Below are positions 23,701 through 33,567 of a stretch of DNA of 64,000 nucleotides, one piece after another. Under the pieces are notes generated by a model. It saw only the letters and a list, made by a program, of their open reading frames with translations, did no database searches and was not told the origin of the DNA. Both the position numbers and the translations under genes were made by a program. Source of the DNA: Ooceraea biroi (Eukaryota > Arthropoda > Insecta > Hymenoptera > Formicidae); the NCBI RefSeq assembly GCF_003672135.1, contig NC_039516.1, forward strand, positions 8,663,838 to 8,727,837, given 5' to 3'. Position 1 is the stretch's first letter, and each line of letters starts with the position of its first letter.

Positions 23701-26700
23701 CCTTCATTTCTAACCCATGTGTTCTTCACTCTGTCATTGGAGTATTGTAGTACACCTTTACAGATTGCGGTAATTAGATTCGGACTTAGCGAAGTACCAT
23801 TTCTGTATTCACAGTGATGGCAAGAAGAAATATTTCGCTTTTTCTTCAATTTTGGGAACTTTTTTATTTTACTTTCCAACGCTTTTAGTTGTTTCTTTAT
23901 TTTCTTAATAGACAAAGACTGTTTAATCAGCGAATCATTCGAATTCGAATGAAAACTTTCTCTCGTGCAGTTAGTATTTTCAGGTAAATTAATTGTCGCG
24001 GAAATCAAATTTAGATTATTGGGTAAATTTGTTGCGGCTGGCACGTATGCCGTAGTATTTGTATCTCTCGATTCAACATTTTTGCAACTTTGTATCATCG
24101 TAGAATGTGCCGCTTCACTGATAACTATTGAGTCATCACATTGGTCATCACTTGAGCTCGCATGTGACATACGGAGTACTTTAGGAGACGCAACATCTTT
24201 ATTCATCAAATCCGAGTATGTATCTGAAAATTGAAAACATAAAAAAGATATATAGTAATAATATAGTAATAGTAATAATGTAATCATTGTATAATCGGAT
24301 GCATTAATGTCATCCAAGTTTGACTATTAATTTTCTACGGATTGAAATCTATAATTGATTCTATAATTCTATAATTCAAGTCTAGACTCTGTGTCGCTTT
24401 AATTCTGTGTCTTTTATAAGGATTAGCGTCGTGCGAGAAGCAGTGTTGGAATAAACGCAAAAGGTGAATGAATGAAAAGGTATGATAAAGATGACTGAAC
24501 AGGATGCTCAACAACCGAAACTGACAATAGTATTAATATAAATTGTATGATAAAAAAATATATGTCTATCAGAGAAAAATATGACCAACGTAACTTGAAT
24601 CTCGTTAGTGGTTCCAGTTATATCAGGTGCAGAAAAATATAGTCGAGTAGAAAAAAAAACTTATCCTTAGCTTAGTATAACAAATCCAAATTGTCTATAT
24701 CTTTTTAGAGAATCTAATACTTTCAAGAACGAACGTTACATATATATAATACTTCAATGAATTTCATTGTTTTTCACAATCTTTTAATATCAACTCCGTC
24801 AAAAGTGTTCAAGTGATTATAAAGATGAAACCTTATAGAAAAAATATAGATATCACTAAACAATTGTATTGACAATATCTCGGGATTATATCAACGTTAA
24901 TAATAAATATGTTTACAAATACTGAGTAATTATCTGATTGGAACAATTATTATTATTATTATTATTATTATTATAAGCACGATCAATCAAATAATGGTAA
25001 ATCAAATATTTTTTATATATTTTTTATATATTCTTATTATTTTTGTAGCACTTTAAAAGTTGTATCCTAGTCACGCGCTTTTCCTCGATAGATTTTGTGT
25101 GTGTGTCGAATCTATCGATATCGATGTGTGATATCAAATTATTATGCTACACGTCATAACAATATAACAATCATTACTTACCAGATGATGAATACGGTAT
25201 CAAAGAATCCTCTTTAGATGGAGACATTACATCTCCATCATCGATTAATTTTGGATATGTGTTCATTGTTTTGTATATCTTTTCAGTCATTCGATCCTGC
25301 GGTAAATGAACTTTACACTGCGCGCAAAACAATGGACATGGATAGTTTGCCGTATTATAAAATTCATCAGTCATGATATTTTTGTCTTGCGTTTCACATT
25401 TTGATTGCGCATTTAATTCGCACAATGATGTATTGACGCCAATATCAGAAGTTGATTGGATCCCTGTTCAATTCACATAATAAGCATACATATAATAATA
25501 ATTCAGAGAAGGAGATAATATACAGGATGCTCCCGAATTAAATGGCCAAACTGAAAATTTTGGAAAAGAGGAAAATTTTGTTTTGTTTTGAGATTCTGAA
25601 TCTATATTTTCAGTTTGGCCATTTAATCCGGGAGTATCCTGTATAATAAAAAAATAAAATAATTAAAAAATAGAATTAAGAAAATAATAAGCAATTCTTA
25701 CCAATACAGGAAGTTGATTTAAATGCTGAATCATCAGTCATAATACTTTTATCCTGCCTTTCAACTGTTGGTTGACAATTTAATTTATCATCACACAATG
25801 ATACATTGGTATCCAAGTTCAAAGTTGATTGGTTTTCTGCCACAGTAAACATATGTACATATACATATGTATAATAACGTGTTTTTGTGTACATATATGT
25901 GTGTATGTGTCATACGTGTGAAAAGAATAAGGAGGAGAAAGAGACGAAAAAAGGCAAGTAATATACATATACTATACGATAAAATTAATAAAGAATAATT
26001 TGTTTTTAATTTTATACTCACTTATATCATGCTTCACAGTATTCATGTCATTCGTAATAACCTTTTTCCCCATTCTTTTTAGTTTCAGCTCTGATTTTTT
26101 TAATTCCTGTTCCAGACTTTTTACTCTTTCTACAACAAAGAGAACAATCTGGTTTAAATGCGATTGTTACTATATACAACACCCATAATGTTCAGTAAAT
26201 TATTTGTCCTATCATAAGCATCATCAATGGACCCAATAAAGCCAAGTATTATTAATTCACATCGCTTTTAGGCAAATACTACAAGTGCATTAATGTTGTT
26301 ATAATAAAAGTATGTTAACAATGCAAATAAACAAGCTAGTGTAATTATTCCTTGTATCTAATAAATATCACTGATGAAAGAAAATATTTAACTCCTATAA
26401 TTACCTTCAAATGAAGATTTGTTCAACTCATATTCCATAATTTTGTTAGAATGTTTCTCTTCTAGTTCTCCTATCTTATAAGTTAATTGTTCTATAACTT
26501 GCTTATTAGCAGTATTTTCCACATCGTTATCGTTCATTTTGTTCGTCAACTCTTCATTAATCTGTTTAGCCTTTGTTATCCTCTAAATAATAAAACACTT
26601 CTTGTTAACATATAAAACAAAAAATATTATAAATTCAACAACATAATATCCTTCAAGCAAAATCATAATTGGCAGTAAAAGGTTACGTTACGGCAGCAAT

Positions 26701-27429
26701 GTTCTAAAGAAAAATTCTTATCGCAAGCATCAGCTTTATACATTAGAAAATAATTAATAAATAAAATTAATCGAGATAGTTTTCTAATAATTTAAGAATA
26801 CAACATAATTTAAAAAGTGAATTATTTACAAGCTCCAATTCCCTTATCTTGTCCAATGCAGATTTGTAATCATAAATTACACGTTTGGCCTCTTTTTTTG
26901 CAATCGCTAAATCTGATTTCACACGATCATTTTCCTTTAGTTTTTCAGAGTACATAAAAATTAATTGGCTGAAACAAATGAAGTATTACAAGATATCGTT
27001 ATAAGTTGTAACACAGTTATAAAATAATTACTAATATAACCTCAAATCTAGAAAATCGTATATAAAAACAAACTTACTGCGTCTTGCATACTTTCTGTTT
27101 TAATAATACAACAGATTCCATCTCCTCTTTCGATTTCGAATTATCTTCCTGAAACTATAATAAAATCAGTTAAACTTTTTGATGATTTGAAAATATCGTG
27201 GAAATAACCTAAAAATAAGTATGAATCTTGTAACGTGTTTACTAGCCGCGATCCTATACCCAATATCTTTGTGCAAAGAATAAAACAGACGAAACTTCAA
27301 GGAAGAACGAATTTAAAATACAGTTGTACGACAATCACATAAAAGTTATTAAAATCTTCACTGAAAAGATTGTTATTTACGTACCGGCATATTAGTCTGC
27401 TTTCTTATTGTCTTAAGGGCGATATTCAT
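14748..27429 (-). CDS. Ice1: Little elongation complex subunit 1 (ICE1)-like protein, 16 exons, 1775 aa
   Basis: Exons on the minus strand: 27429-27385, 27148-27078, 26968-26830, 26582-26405, 26129-26022, 25836-25702, 25463-25182, 24223-21177, 19954-19765, 19699-19585, 19319-19118, 18984-18798, 16294-16121, 16027-15875, 15698-15612 and 14962-14748. All junctions are GT-AG and in phase, totalling 1776 codons including the stop. Residues 1-180 form a Lys/Glu-rich coiled coil. Residues 320-1335 (one exon) are acidic, Ser/Asn-rich and disordered. Residues 1336-1775 are a helical domain. The segment around GPSWIYNNFICSTLLPM ... FCLLGRMLRAF and the C-terminal helices resemble the conserved end of vertebrate ICE1. 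ICE1 is the scaffold of the complex with ELL and ICE2 that promotes snRNA gene transcription in the nucleus. The identity rests on C-terminal pattern and architecture. The start has no earlier in-frame AUG in its exon. The weakest junction is 21177 (CGT|GTAAAT) to 19954. Confidence 0.7.
15085..15590 (-). mobile_element. Pogo/Tigger-like element end with transposase N-terminus relic
   Basis: The right end reads CGAGGTTCTACTGTA, the inverse of the Tigger/pogo terminus CAGTAGAACCTCG. Subterminal TATAGAGG motifs recur at about 15464-15560. On the minus strand a frame from 15384 begins with KQKLKSLNVGEKLKVIEAV, which resembles the CENP-B/pogo helix-turn-helix region, then loses similarity. The opposite terminus was not found, so the copy is truncated. 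It lies in the last ICE1 intron. Confidence 0.65.
15755..15844. mobile_element. 90-bp MITE, CAGGGTTGGGTAAC family
   Basis: The unit is bounded by CAGGGTTGGGTAAC and an inverted CCAACCCTG, with AGTTAA-rich sequence between. Near-identical 8-bp flanks (CATAATAT on the left, CATAATAC on the right) suggest an 8-bp target duplication, as made by hAT elements. A longer copy lies at 29809-30188. This copy is in an ICE1 intron. Confidence 0.65.
16295..17991 (-). other. ICE1 intron sequence without other features
   Basis: This is the first part of the 2.5-kb intron between ICE1 exons 18984-18798 and 16294-16121. It is AT-rich, and no ORF or recognised repeat was found. Confidence 0.5.
17992..18652. 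mobile_element. 660-bp inverted-repeat element carrying TCAAGGTCA sites
   Basis: The element starts TTGGTAATTATATAGTTTAA and ends with the inverse, TTAAACTATATAATTACCAA, with inverted arms of over 100 bp. Internal, partly repeated blocks (about 18110-18300 and 18340-18530) share TTGTTTATTAAAAAGTT-like and GACGGCTAAAACC-like sequence. It contains overlapping TCAAGGTCA motifs at 18027-18041 (inverse) and 18466-18480, and a GC-rich hairpin at about 18240-18285. There is no transposase. It lies in an ICE1 intron. Confidence 0.7.
20024..20357. mobile_element. 334-bp MITE with CAGGGTGTCCCATGACTGAAGG ends, next to an ICE1 exon
   Basis: The left end contains TGTCCCATGACTGAAGGTCC and the right end its inverse, GGACCTTCAGTCATGGAACA, over about 35 bp with a few mismatches. 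The interior is AT-rich. The element ends about 70 bases upstream (in transcript sense) of the ICE1 exon starting at 19954, so it sits next to the branch-point and pyrimidine-tract region of that acceptor. Confidence 0.65.
20358..21045 (-). other. ICE1 intron, with a possible retroelement fragment near 20950-21045
   Basis: Mostly AT-rich intron. Near 21010-21045 the sequence AACGTTTCGACCTCTATTTC followed by GGGTCCTTTTCAAG resembles the noncoding ends of some Penelope-like retroelements. This is a weak, memory-based resemblance with no coding part present. Confidence 0.25.
21046..21118. other. Perfect 25-bp stem hairpin with 23-base loop
   Basis: TAAAATATAGTCACTTCCTG at the left and the exact inverse at the right form an uninterrupted 25-bp stem around AGTTGCAATG...GTTACC. 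It lies in the ICE1 intron about 60 bases past the candidate donor at 21177, and just beyond the read-through stop at 21144. It could be a short MITE, a microRNA-like hairpin or an RNA structure affecting this intron. Confidence 0.7.
21177..22770 (-). repeat. In-frame tandem duplication (about 265 aa per copy) inside the large ICE1 exon
   Basis: Two adjacent copies of about 795 bp each encode residues of roughly 811-1070 and 1075-1335. Landmarks repeat in order: AAILE, QQKRDES, QLDTQIQEN, NNGDL, PSNMN, EQASM, NTNASASA, NAKII, VSNSRDK, SSNDIS, IHDCNEDV, IQIKQI, EEVTPT, TCDTNAE, TVLND, ISRDN. For example CTAAGATAGC falls at 22736 and again at 21941. The copies have diverged and carry small in-frame length differences, so this is not a recent assembly artefact. 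Confidence 0.85.
24224..25181 (-). other. ICE1 intron
   Basis: An AT-rich intron between the exon ending at 25182 and the large exon starting at 24223. It contains an (ATT)n microsatellite at about 24951-24975. Nothing else is recognised. Confidence 0.6.
25182..25836 (-). repeat. Duplicated ICE1 exon pair
   Basis: Exons 25836-25702 and 25463-25182 begin with related protein sequence: NQSTLNLDTNVSLCDDKLN with QDKSIMTD, and IQSTSDIGVNTSLCELNAQ with QDKNIMTD. Both have phase 1 at each end, so each can be skipped or duplicated without a frameshift. The second is longer and adds a CPLFCAQC segment. The intron between them holds the MITE at 25520-25645. Confidence 0.7.
25520..25645. mobile_element. 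126-bp MITE in an ICE1 intron
   Basis: The inverted ends are TACAGGATGCTCCCGAATTA and its near-inverse at the right; both arms contain AAATGGCCAAACTGAAAAT or its complement, spanning about 40 bp. TA flanks both ends, which would fit Tc1/mariner-type insertion. Confidence 0.7.
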
Positions 27430-27447
27430 GGTTCGGACTTATATAAA

Positions 27448-27544
27448 GGCTGTGTTCCAAAATTCACTGCCAGCGCTGAAAAGCTATAGTATACGTGACA
27501 TAAACTATAGTTTTAGTACTGGCAGTGAATTTTGGAACACAGCC
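27448..27544. mobile_element. 97-bp MITE just upstream of the ICE1 start codon
   Basis: GGCTGTGTTCCAAAATTCAC at the left is mirrored by GTGAATTTTGGAACACAGCC at the right, a stem of about 26 bp, with possible AAA target duplications. It lies 18 bases upstream of the ICE1 ATG, so it should lie in the 5'UTR or core promoter. Confidence 0.75.
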
Positions 27545-29808
27545 AAAGTAAGACTCAATTTCATCTTTAGATGTTGTACAGATCATTTCATTGGCCACGG
27601 AATATCTGAAGATAAATGTAAGATGGTCTAGATATAGGATTCGACTATGAATACCGGCCTTAGCTTCTGTTTGCGTAAAACATTCTTGCGATTCAACAAA
27701 AGCGTGACTCCATTTTCAGAACATTATAAAATGTTTGTTACTGTTGACGTGCGAATTTCTTTTCTGAAGGTTAGTTCCGGATGGAACCGATAACACCCGT
27801 TGTTATGTAGTGCAAATATAATAAAACCCCTGTATAGCAAAGAAACCTTGTAATCGTCGCAATTCAACCTATGAGTTAATTTTCCAAAAAAATGTAAACA
27901 AGCTGAACGCTCGCTATGTAGACCGATCGAGCGGACATGATACACTTACGTGCGAATCATTTGTTTGTTTTTGGAAAGTTCGTTCCAGAACTATATACGC
28001 ACTTCAACCCACCTTAGGGTTATACGACGTATAGCGACGTGCGAATCATACGACTAGAGAAGGTATAACAAAATATACTTTATAAATACTTTGTAGCATT
28101 CGCGAGTTCCGAATAGGCACGAATACTACCGAATTCTACCGAACGTGTCTTGCCATTGCGGCAAAATCAAAACATTTTAAGCTATAATTTCACGTGCCGC
28201 TAAAACAAGCGATTAGAGCTCTCCAGTCTAATCGGAATTAAAAATCCTCTACTTCCCTCTCTGGGATGAAAATGGAGGATTCTAATTGGTTTATTTCCTT
28301 ATGCGTTATGCAAAAGTCTGTGTTTCTGTCCTATGAGAGTACCAGCGTGCTGGCCTAAAATGGCGGCGATGCTGGCAACAAGGTGGGAGTGCCATTCGCG
28401 CTTCTCTATATTTTAGGACTCCGATGGTGTTCCATCGCGCACAACGTTTATGTATATGTTTATGTCAATTTTTCGTCATATTTCATTGGTTCCTTGACGC
28501 CATGATGACAAATGACAGTTTTGATGCTACATTGATACCACTTTAACTGACACTACGCTTACGCGAGCGTTACTTCTAGTAGTAAGTTATCATAACTTAC
28601 GTTAAACGTAGTGTGAGATGTTTTCACTGGAAAAAGCATTTATTAATATGGAAAAATATATTTTGCTTCCTTACAATCTTAAAGAATCGCTGACAAAAGT
28701 TATCTATTGCTTCAGGGATTCTCACAGCCATAAACCGGTCCTAAACTACTGCACAGTTTATTGGTGCAGCCTGAAACACCTGACGAAATATCCACAGTGA
28801 TGCACCATCTTACTAAATAAAAGGAGAAATGATAGAAAACGAAAGAGGAAGATCGATAGGGCATACAGTGCATATACTTGGAACTTGGAAGGCCTATAGC
28901 CAAGAGATTAGCTTAGTAACTAACCAAATGAAACAAATAGTAATTATAAATACGTATTCCACGGCTCTTGCAATATTAAAAATAAAAGAAATTGTTTAGT
29001 AAAAATAATAAGAAAGAAAAAAGAAAATAATTATTGCAAAAATATACAGAGAATAATGCTGACAGATATAGAGAAGAAACGTTAATAATAAGTGAATTAC
29101 ATAAATTAAATATTCTTTCTCTTCGTCTCATCGCTCAATTAATTTAGTTAAAATAAAGAAAAAAAGAAAGAATCTTTTAAATAGCCGTTGAATATTTTGA
29201 GACGCAAGAGAAAAACATTACAAAACTGTATATATTTTTGCGAAGTCTTTATATCAATTCTTTTTCACAAATTCATTAAGCACAACTAATGAAATATGTA
29301 TCTTGATAAATATATTCTGTTTCACTATTTTTCAATAATATAAGGAGTCATGATGGATTTCTGCGATATAAAAAGCAGTGGAAAATCATTTAGATAAAGA
29401 ATCACGATGGGTTTGAAATTAGCCACAAGAGTTGCCGATGTGGCAAACTCGCGTGAACACGCAGCCGACTTCTTTGTGTTCGAGACACGGCCAAGAAACC
29501 GGTTTCATCAGCGAAGGGTCACTTCTCTTCTCTCTTTCTCTTTCCTTCTTCGTAAATGAACTAAGCGTGAAATACACATGCGGTCTGTTCTGTTTCAATA
29601 GAGTTCAACTAGCATGGGTGAACTGGTTATCGCCGATCGTATGTAATCGACACGCAGACAATACGCATGCTATTACCTATCGCGACATGTGCAGATGTAC
29701 TCGTGTATGCACGTCATACTTACTTTCTCACGCTAATTACAAAAGACAAGTGATTTAATTCAGGATTACATCTACTATATTTAGTTGAAAAATTAATTTA
29801 TGTAATAC
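27545..29808. other. Intergenic DNA upstream of ICE1, with promoter-like segments
   Basis: No full gene is recognised. ACGTGCGAATCAT-like motifs recur at about 27745, 27950 and 28040. AAAATGGCGGC at about 28358 resembles a YY1/Pleiohomeotic core-promoter motif. A short frame from 29407 (MGLKLATRVADVANSREH...) ends after 50 codons in low-complexity sequence and is not supported as a gene. Confidence 0.4.
28618..28820 (+). pseudogene. Small frameshifted ORF of unknown family
   Basis: A frame from ATG 28618 reads MFSLEKAFINMEKYILLPYN and on to about residue 40. A second frame, offset by one base, then reads LLHSLLVQPETPDEISTVMH and ends at TAA 28818-28820, which overlaps an AATAAA hexamer. Both halves look protein-like, while the continuation of the first frame does not. 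One indel near 28735-28750, or a tiny intron, would join them. I do not recognise a family. It could be a pseudogene, a retrocopy fragment or chance. Confidence 0.3.
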
Positions 29809-30188
29809 CAGGGTTGGGTAACTTTATTTTTTTTCTTTAACTAAGTTAAGTTTAAAGTTAATGACCCAGAAATTAACTAAGCTTACGTTAAAAGTTACTT
29901 ATAAACACAAAAATTAAACTCAATTAAAGTTAAGTTAAAAACTTAAATTAACTTATTAAAGTTAAAAAGTTATAATTAACATATTTTTTTGATGCACTGC
30001 GACCAACCATTTTCACGACTTTAATATTGATGAATTATTTTAACTTGTATAAAAAAGTTAATGCATTTAAAAATAACTAGTTTAAGTTACAAGTTAACAT
30101 ATATATTTAAAATTAACGAAGTCAAGTTAAAAGTTAATAACTTTTTAACTTAACTTTGAACTATTTAACTAGTTACTACCCAACCCTG
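29809..30188. mobile_element. 380-bp MITE, CAGGGTTGGGTAAC family
   Basis: It begins CAGGGTTGGGTAACTTTATT and ends with TACTACCCAACCCTG. The interior is dominated by AAGTTAA/AGTTAAC motifs in both orientations. It is the longer relative of the 90-bp unit at 15755-15844. No coding capacity. Confidence 0.7.
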
Positions 30189-32279
30189 CATATAATAATA
30201 TTTCCTGCACACACAATATTTACCAATTAATAGTGTGTACAGAATAGTCCATTTAATATGACCGATATGCTAATACTTTAAAAGATACATTGCATCAGAA
30301 AATGTTTAAAACAAAAGTTAAAGAGTTACAAAGGACACATAACATGGTAATATTTGTACAACCTTGAATGTAAACATCAAAGTTATACGAGAGAATATAC
30401 CGTCAAATTTTATTTTTTAAATAGAAACAGCCATTTTTATTGTGTTTATTTTCGCAGCGTACATGGAGACATCTTCGAGACAATAATTAATCTTTTTTCA
30501 TAAGCAAACTATCCAATCATGAATATAGAATATGCAGCATGGCGTCAGCATTACCCAAAATGTAGTATCTACATTGATGAGACTAATAAAAACATTTAAC
30601 ATTCCGCAAATTCCTACGAGAATATTCATAATATAACTTTCTTAGATTAAATATGGCAAATCTTTTCTCTCATATTGGATTCTACTCGTGCATGAAGTGT
30701 AGAATTGTCAATGTGAAATGGCACGGTTTACTGTTGCTTAGAAAATCGGAATGATGTTAATTTATGGTCAACTGTAACAAAGTTTGCTGCAGTATATATG
30801 CAGTATAATTTATTTACATACACAAAGGGATATTCATTTAGAAATCATCCATTATTTTCAGCATAATATGTGCAATTGTGTACTACAGAGGGAAATTATA
30901 TGTTAATATTCGATCAAAAGGTCGATTCAATCTTCATGTTAAATTTTATTTGATTGTATTCAGTAGAAACATATATCGTTCATCAACTAATTGTAAGTAA
31001 TAATTGCTGCCTATGATTAAACATTATTGTCTATAATATAAAATAAAAAATTAGTGTCTGATATAAACATTATCAACATTGTTGCCTGTATTACATGTCA
31101 AGTTATATGAAAAATTGAAAATTGAATCAAGCTTTTTGACTGAAATTAGATGAAAAGTGTAACCGATAAACATTTAGAAATCGTTATATTAGTTGCAGTG
31201 CGTAGTTCAAATCCTCAATTATATTCTCACGAAATTACACCTAAATATAAAATCTTTCACACAAATATTCTCAGAATACTTAGGTATCATAAATTTCACT
31301 CTTATCACATCTCCTTATCACAACGTCAAGTTAATTTTTGTCAATAGGCTCTATAGCAAATATTAAATTTTTTCCATAACATTGATCGTCACGACACACA
31401 TTATTGGACAGTAAAAAATCCAAGATAGATATAGGTTGAATGTGAGTGAGTATTGGACGGTAAATGTTTGATGTGATGCTATAGAGAACAAAATTATTGG
31501 CCCGTACTTTATTGAAATTACAGAACAAAAGCAGATATTTTCTGAATGAAGAATTGCCATTATTGTGTGATGACGTATCAATAACGATCAAATATGTGAT
31601 TTTAGCTAATATGCGTTGTCCAACTCATAATGTCGTTAGTGAAATATTAAATAGACTTTCCTAATCGTTGGATAAAACGAAGAAGAACTCATTAAATAGC
31701 CTGCTCGCTTCTCCGATCTAAATTTTTTAGGCTTTTTCTTATAGCGAGAAGAATTTCTTATAAATGAAGAATAAAGTGTATGAAACACAATCTCGAGTAA
31801 CCCAGAAGATATGAAACAGTAATAAAAAGTAATAAAAAGTAATAAAAAATGTATAAAACTATCAAAACCAATTTTTTCTTTGATATGAACACTTTGATGA
31901 TTGTACAGCAATCTTGATACTTTTATTCGACGATAAATATTCAGATAAATGTGTAGCATGTTGCACACTTAGTAAAATAAAATTATGTAACTGTACAGCT
32001 AATTATAATATATCTATGCACATACACTTAAGACAATGTAACAATTATGTGATACACCTTGTGTAACGTTGATGTCGGCAATACTGTACTTTTCACTCAT
32101 AACTAAATAGCTTGTTTATGAAAAAACGACCACCTATACTGTCTTGAAAACGTTTCTACGTATAAACATACTCTATACAAATATGCAATAAAAAATAGAC
32201 ATTCCTACTTAAAAATTGATGATACTCTATGTGATCCCTTTTAATTCTTAAACTTTTATCTGAAACGCTTTTTCATATA
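30189..32279. other. AT-rich intergenic DNA
   Basis: No recognised gene or element. A minus-strand frame at 31331-31591 (86 codons) has normal-looking composition but no match I know and no splice context, so it is not called. Confidence 0.45.
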
Positions 32280-33567
32280 TTGGGTTGGCCAAAAAGTAAT
32301 TGCGTTTTTTTTAATATAAATAAAAGGAGAATTTTTCATGGGAAACAAAAACTTTATTAAACAATATATTGTCCATTTTGTTTGATTACCTTTTGCCATT
32401 TTTCAGGCAACTTCATGATTCCGCGCTCAAAAAAGTTCTTATCTTTTTCAGCAAAAAACAATTACAAGAACGATTTGATATCCTCATCTGCAGTAAAGGT
32501 TTTACCATTCAAGGCGTTTTGCAAAGAACGAAACAAATGGTAATCTGATGGTGCCAGGTCTGGCGAATATGGTGGATGTGGTAACATCATGGTAACACAT
32601 CCCATCCAAGCTGCAACAATTTTTCACGAGTGACCAAACTTGTACGTGGTCTAGCGTTATCATGGTGAAACACAACACCTTTGCGATTCACCAATTCTCG
32701 ACGTTTCTGTTTGATGGCATCATTTAATTTATCCAGTTGATGACAGTATACGTCTGAATGAATGGTTTGATTCCTTGCAAGCAGCTCAAAATACACAGTC
32801 CCACCAGACTGACAGCATAATCTTTCTTTGGTGAATATCTGCTTTTCAAGTGCTTTGAGCAGGTTCATCACGCTTGCTCCACCATCTTTTTCGTTTGACG
32901 TTGTTGTAGACGATCCATTTTTCGTCGCCTGTTATCATACGTTTCAAAAATGGGTCATTTTCCTCACGTTTCAAAAGAGAATCGCAGATGTCAATACGCT
33001 TAGTGAGATGAATTTCTTTGAGCTCATGTCGTACCGAAATATCGAGCTTACTAATGTATCCAAGTCGTTTTAAATGGTTTTCAACACTCGATTTCGATAT
33101 GTTAAGATTCTCAGCAATCTCTCGTGTCGTTAAACGCCGATTGGAATCAATCAGTGCCTTTATTTTGTCATCATCAATTTCGATTGGCCTTCCTAAGCGT
33201 GGTGCATCCTTCACATTAAAATCTCCAGATCGAAATTTAGTAAACCAATTTTGACACTGCCGCAGCTTTAAAGCATCTTCGCCATATACATCAGATAACT
33301 TTTTATGAGCTTGCACAGCGTTTTTCCCTTTTCGGAAGTAATAAAACAAAATATGACGAAAATGTTCTTTTTGATTTTCCATTTTGAAATCGACGGCAAA
33401 CAAACAATTGTTAACGAAATCGTGTACTTTCTTTTTCTAAAACAAGCTTGAACTGTGAGTTGTTAACCTACATAATGAATTTGCGGTTTAGAATGAAGTT
33501 AGTTACATTTCAAGACATGTATGTCCATCTATTGGAAAAAAACGCAATTACTTTTTGGCCAACCCAA
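32280..33567 (-). mobile_element. Full-length mariner element (1288 bp)
   Basis: The termini are TTGGGTTGGCCAAAAAGTAA and its exact inverse, flanked by TA at both sides, which is the mariner target duplication. The size is that of a complete mariner. One transposase gene reads on the minus strand but is broken (see 32357-33382). The termini and protein resemble mariners from bees and ants. It sits between the ICE1 and FoxN genes. Confidence 0.92.
32357..33382 (-). pseudogene. Mariner transposase, inactivated
   Basis: The frame starts MENQKEHFRHILFYYFRKGK at 33382. The N-terminal paired helix-turn-helix region is intact through WFTKFRSGDF and GRPIEIDDD, and the first catalytic Asp is present in ITGDEKW. 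Breaks follow: an in-frame TGA at about 32846, a deletion that shifts the frame near the WW motif at about 32790, a short tandem-duplication-like insertion near 32590 after GWDVLP that shifts the frame and adds a stop, and a TAA at about 32466. The second and third catalytic regions (HHDNARP and SPDLAPSDYHLF) remain visible across the frames. It cannot make an active enzyme, but its termini could still be mobilised in trans. Confidence 0.9.

Noticed and set aside
21144..24317. Large ICE1 frame as a stand-alone 1057-residue gene
   Set aside because: Its first 31 residues are intron sequence before the acceptor at 24224; upstream and downstream exons join in phase.
31331..31591. 86-codon minus-strand frame
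   Set aside because: It has plausible composition but no recognisable family, start context or splice sites in an otherwise empty AT-rich region.
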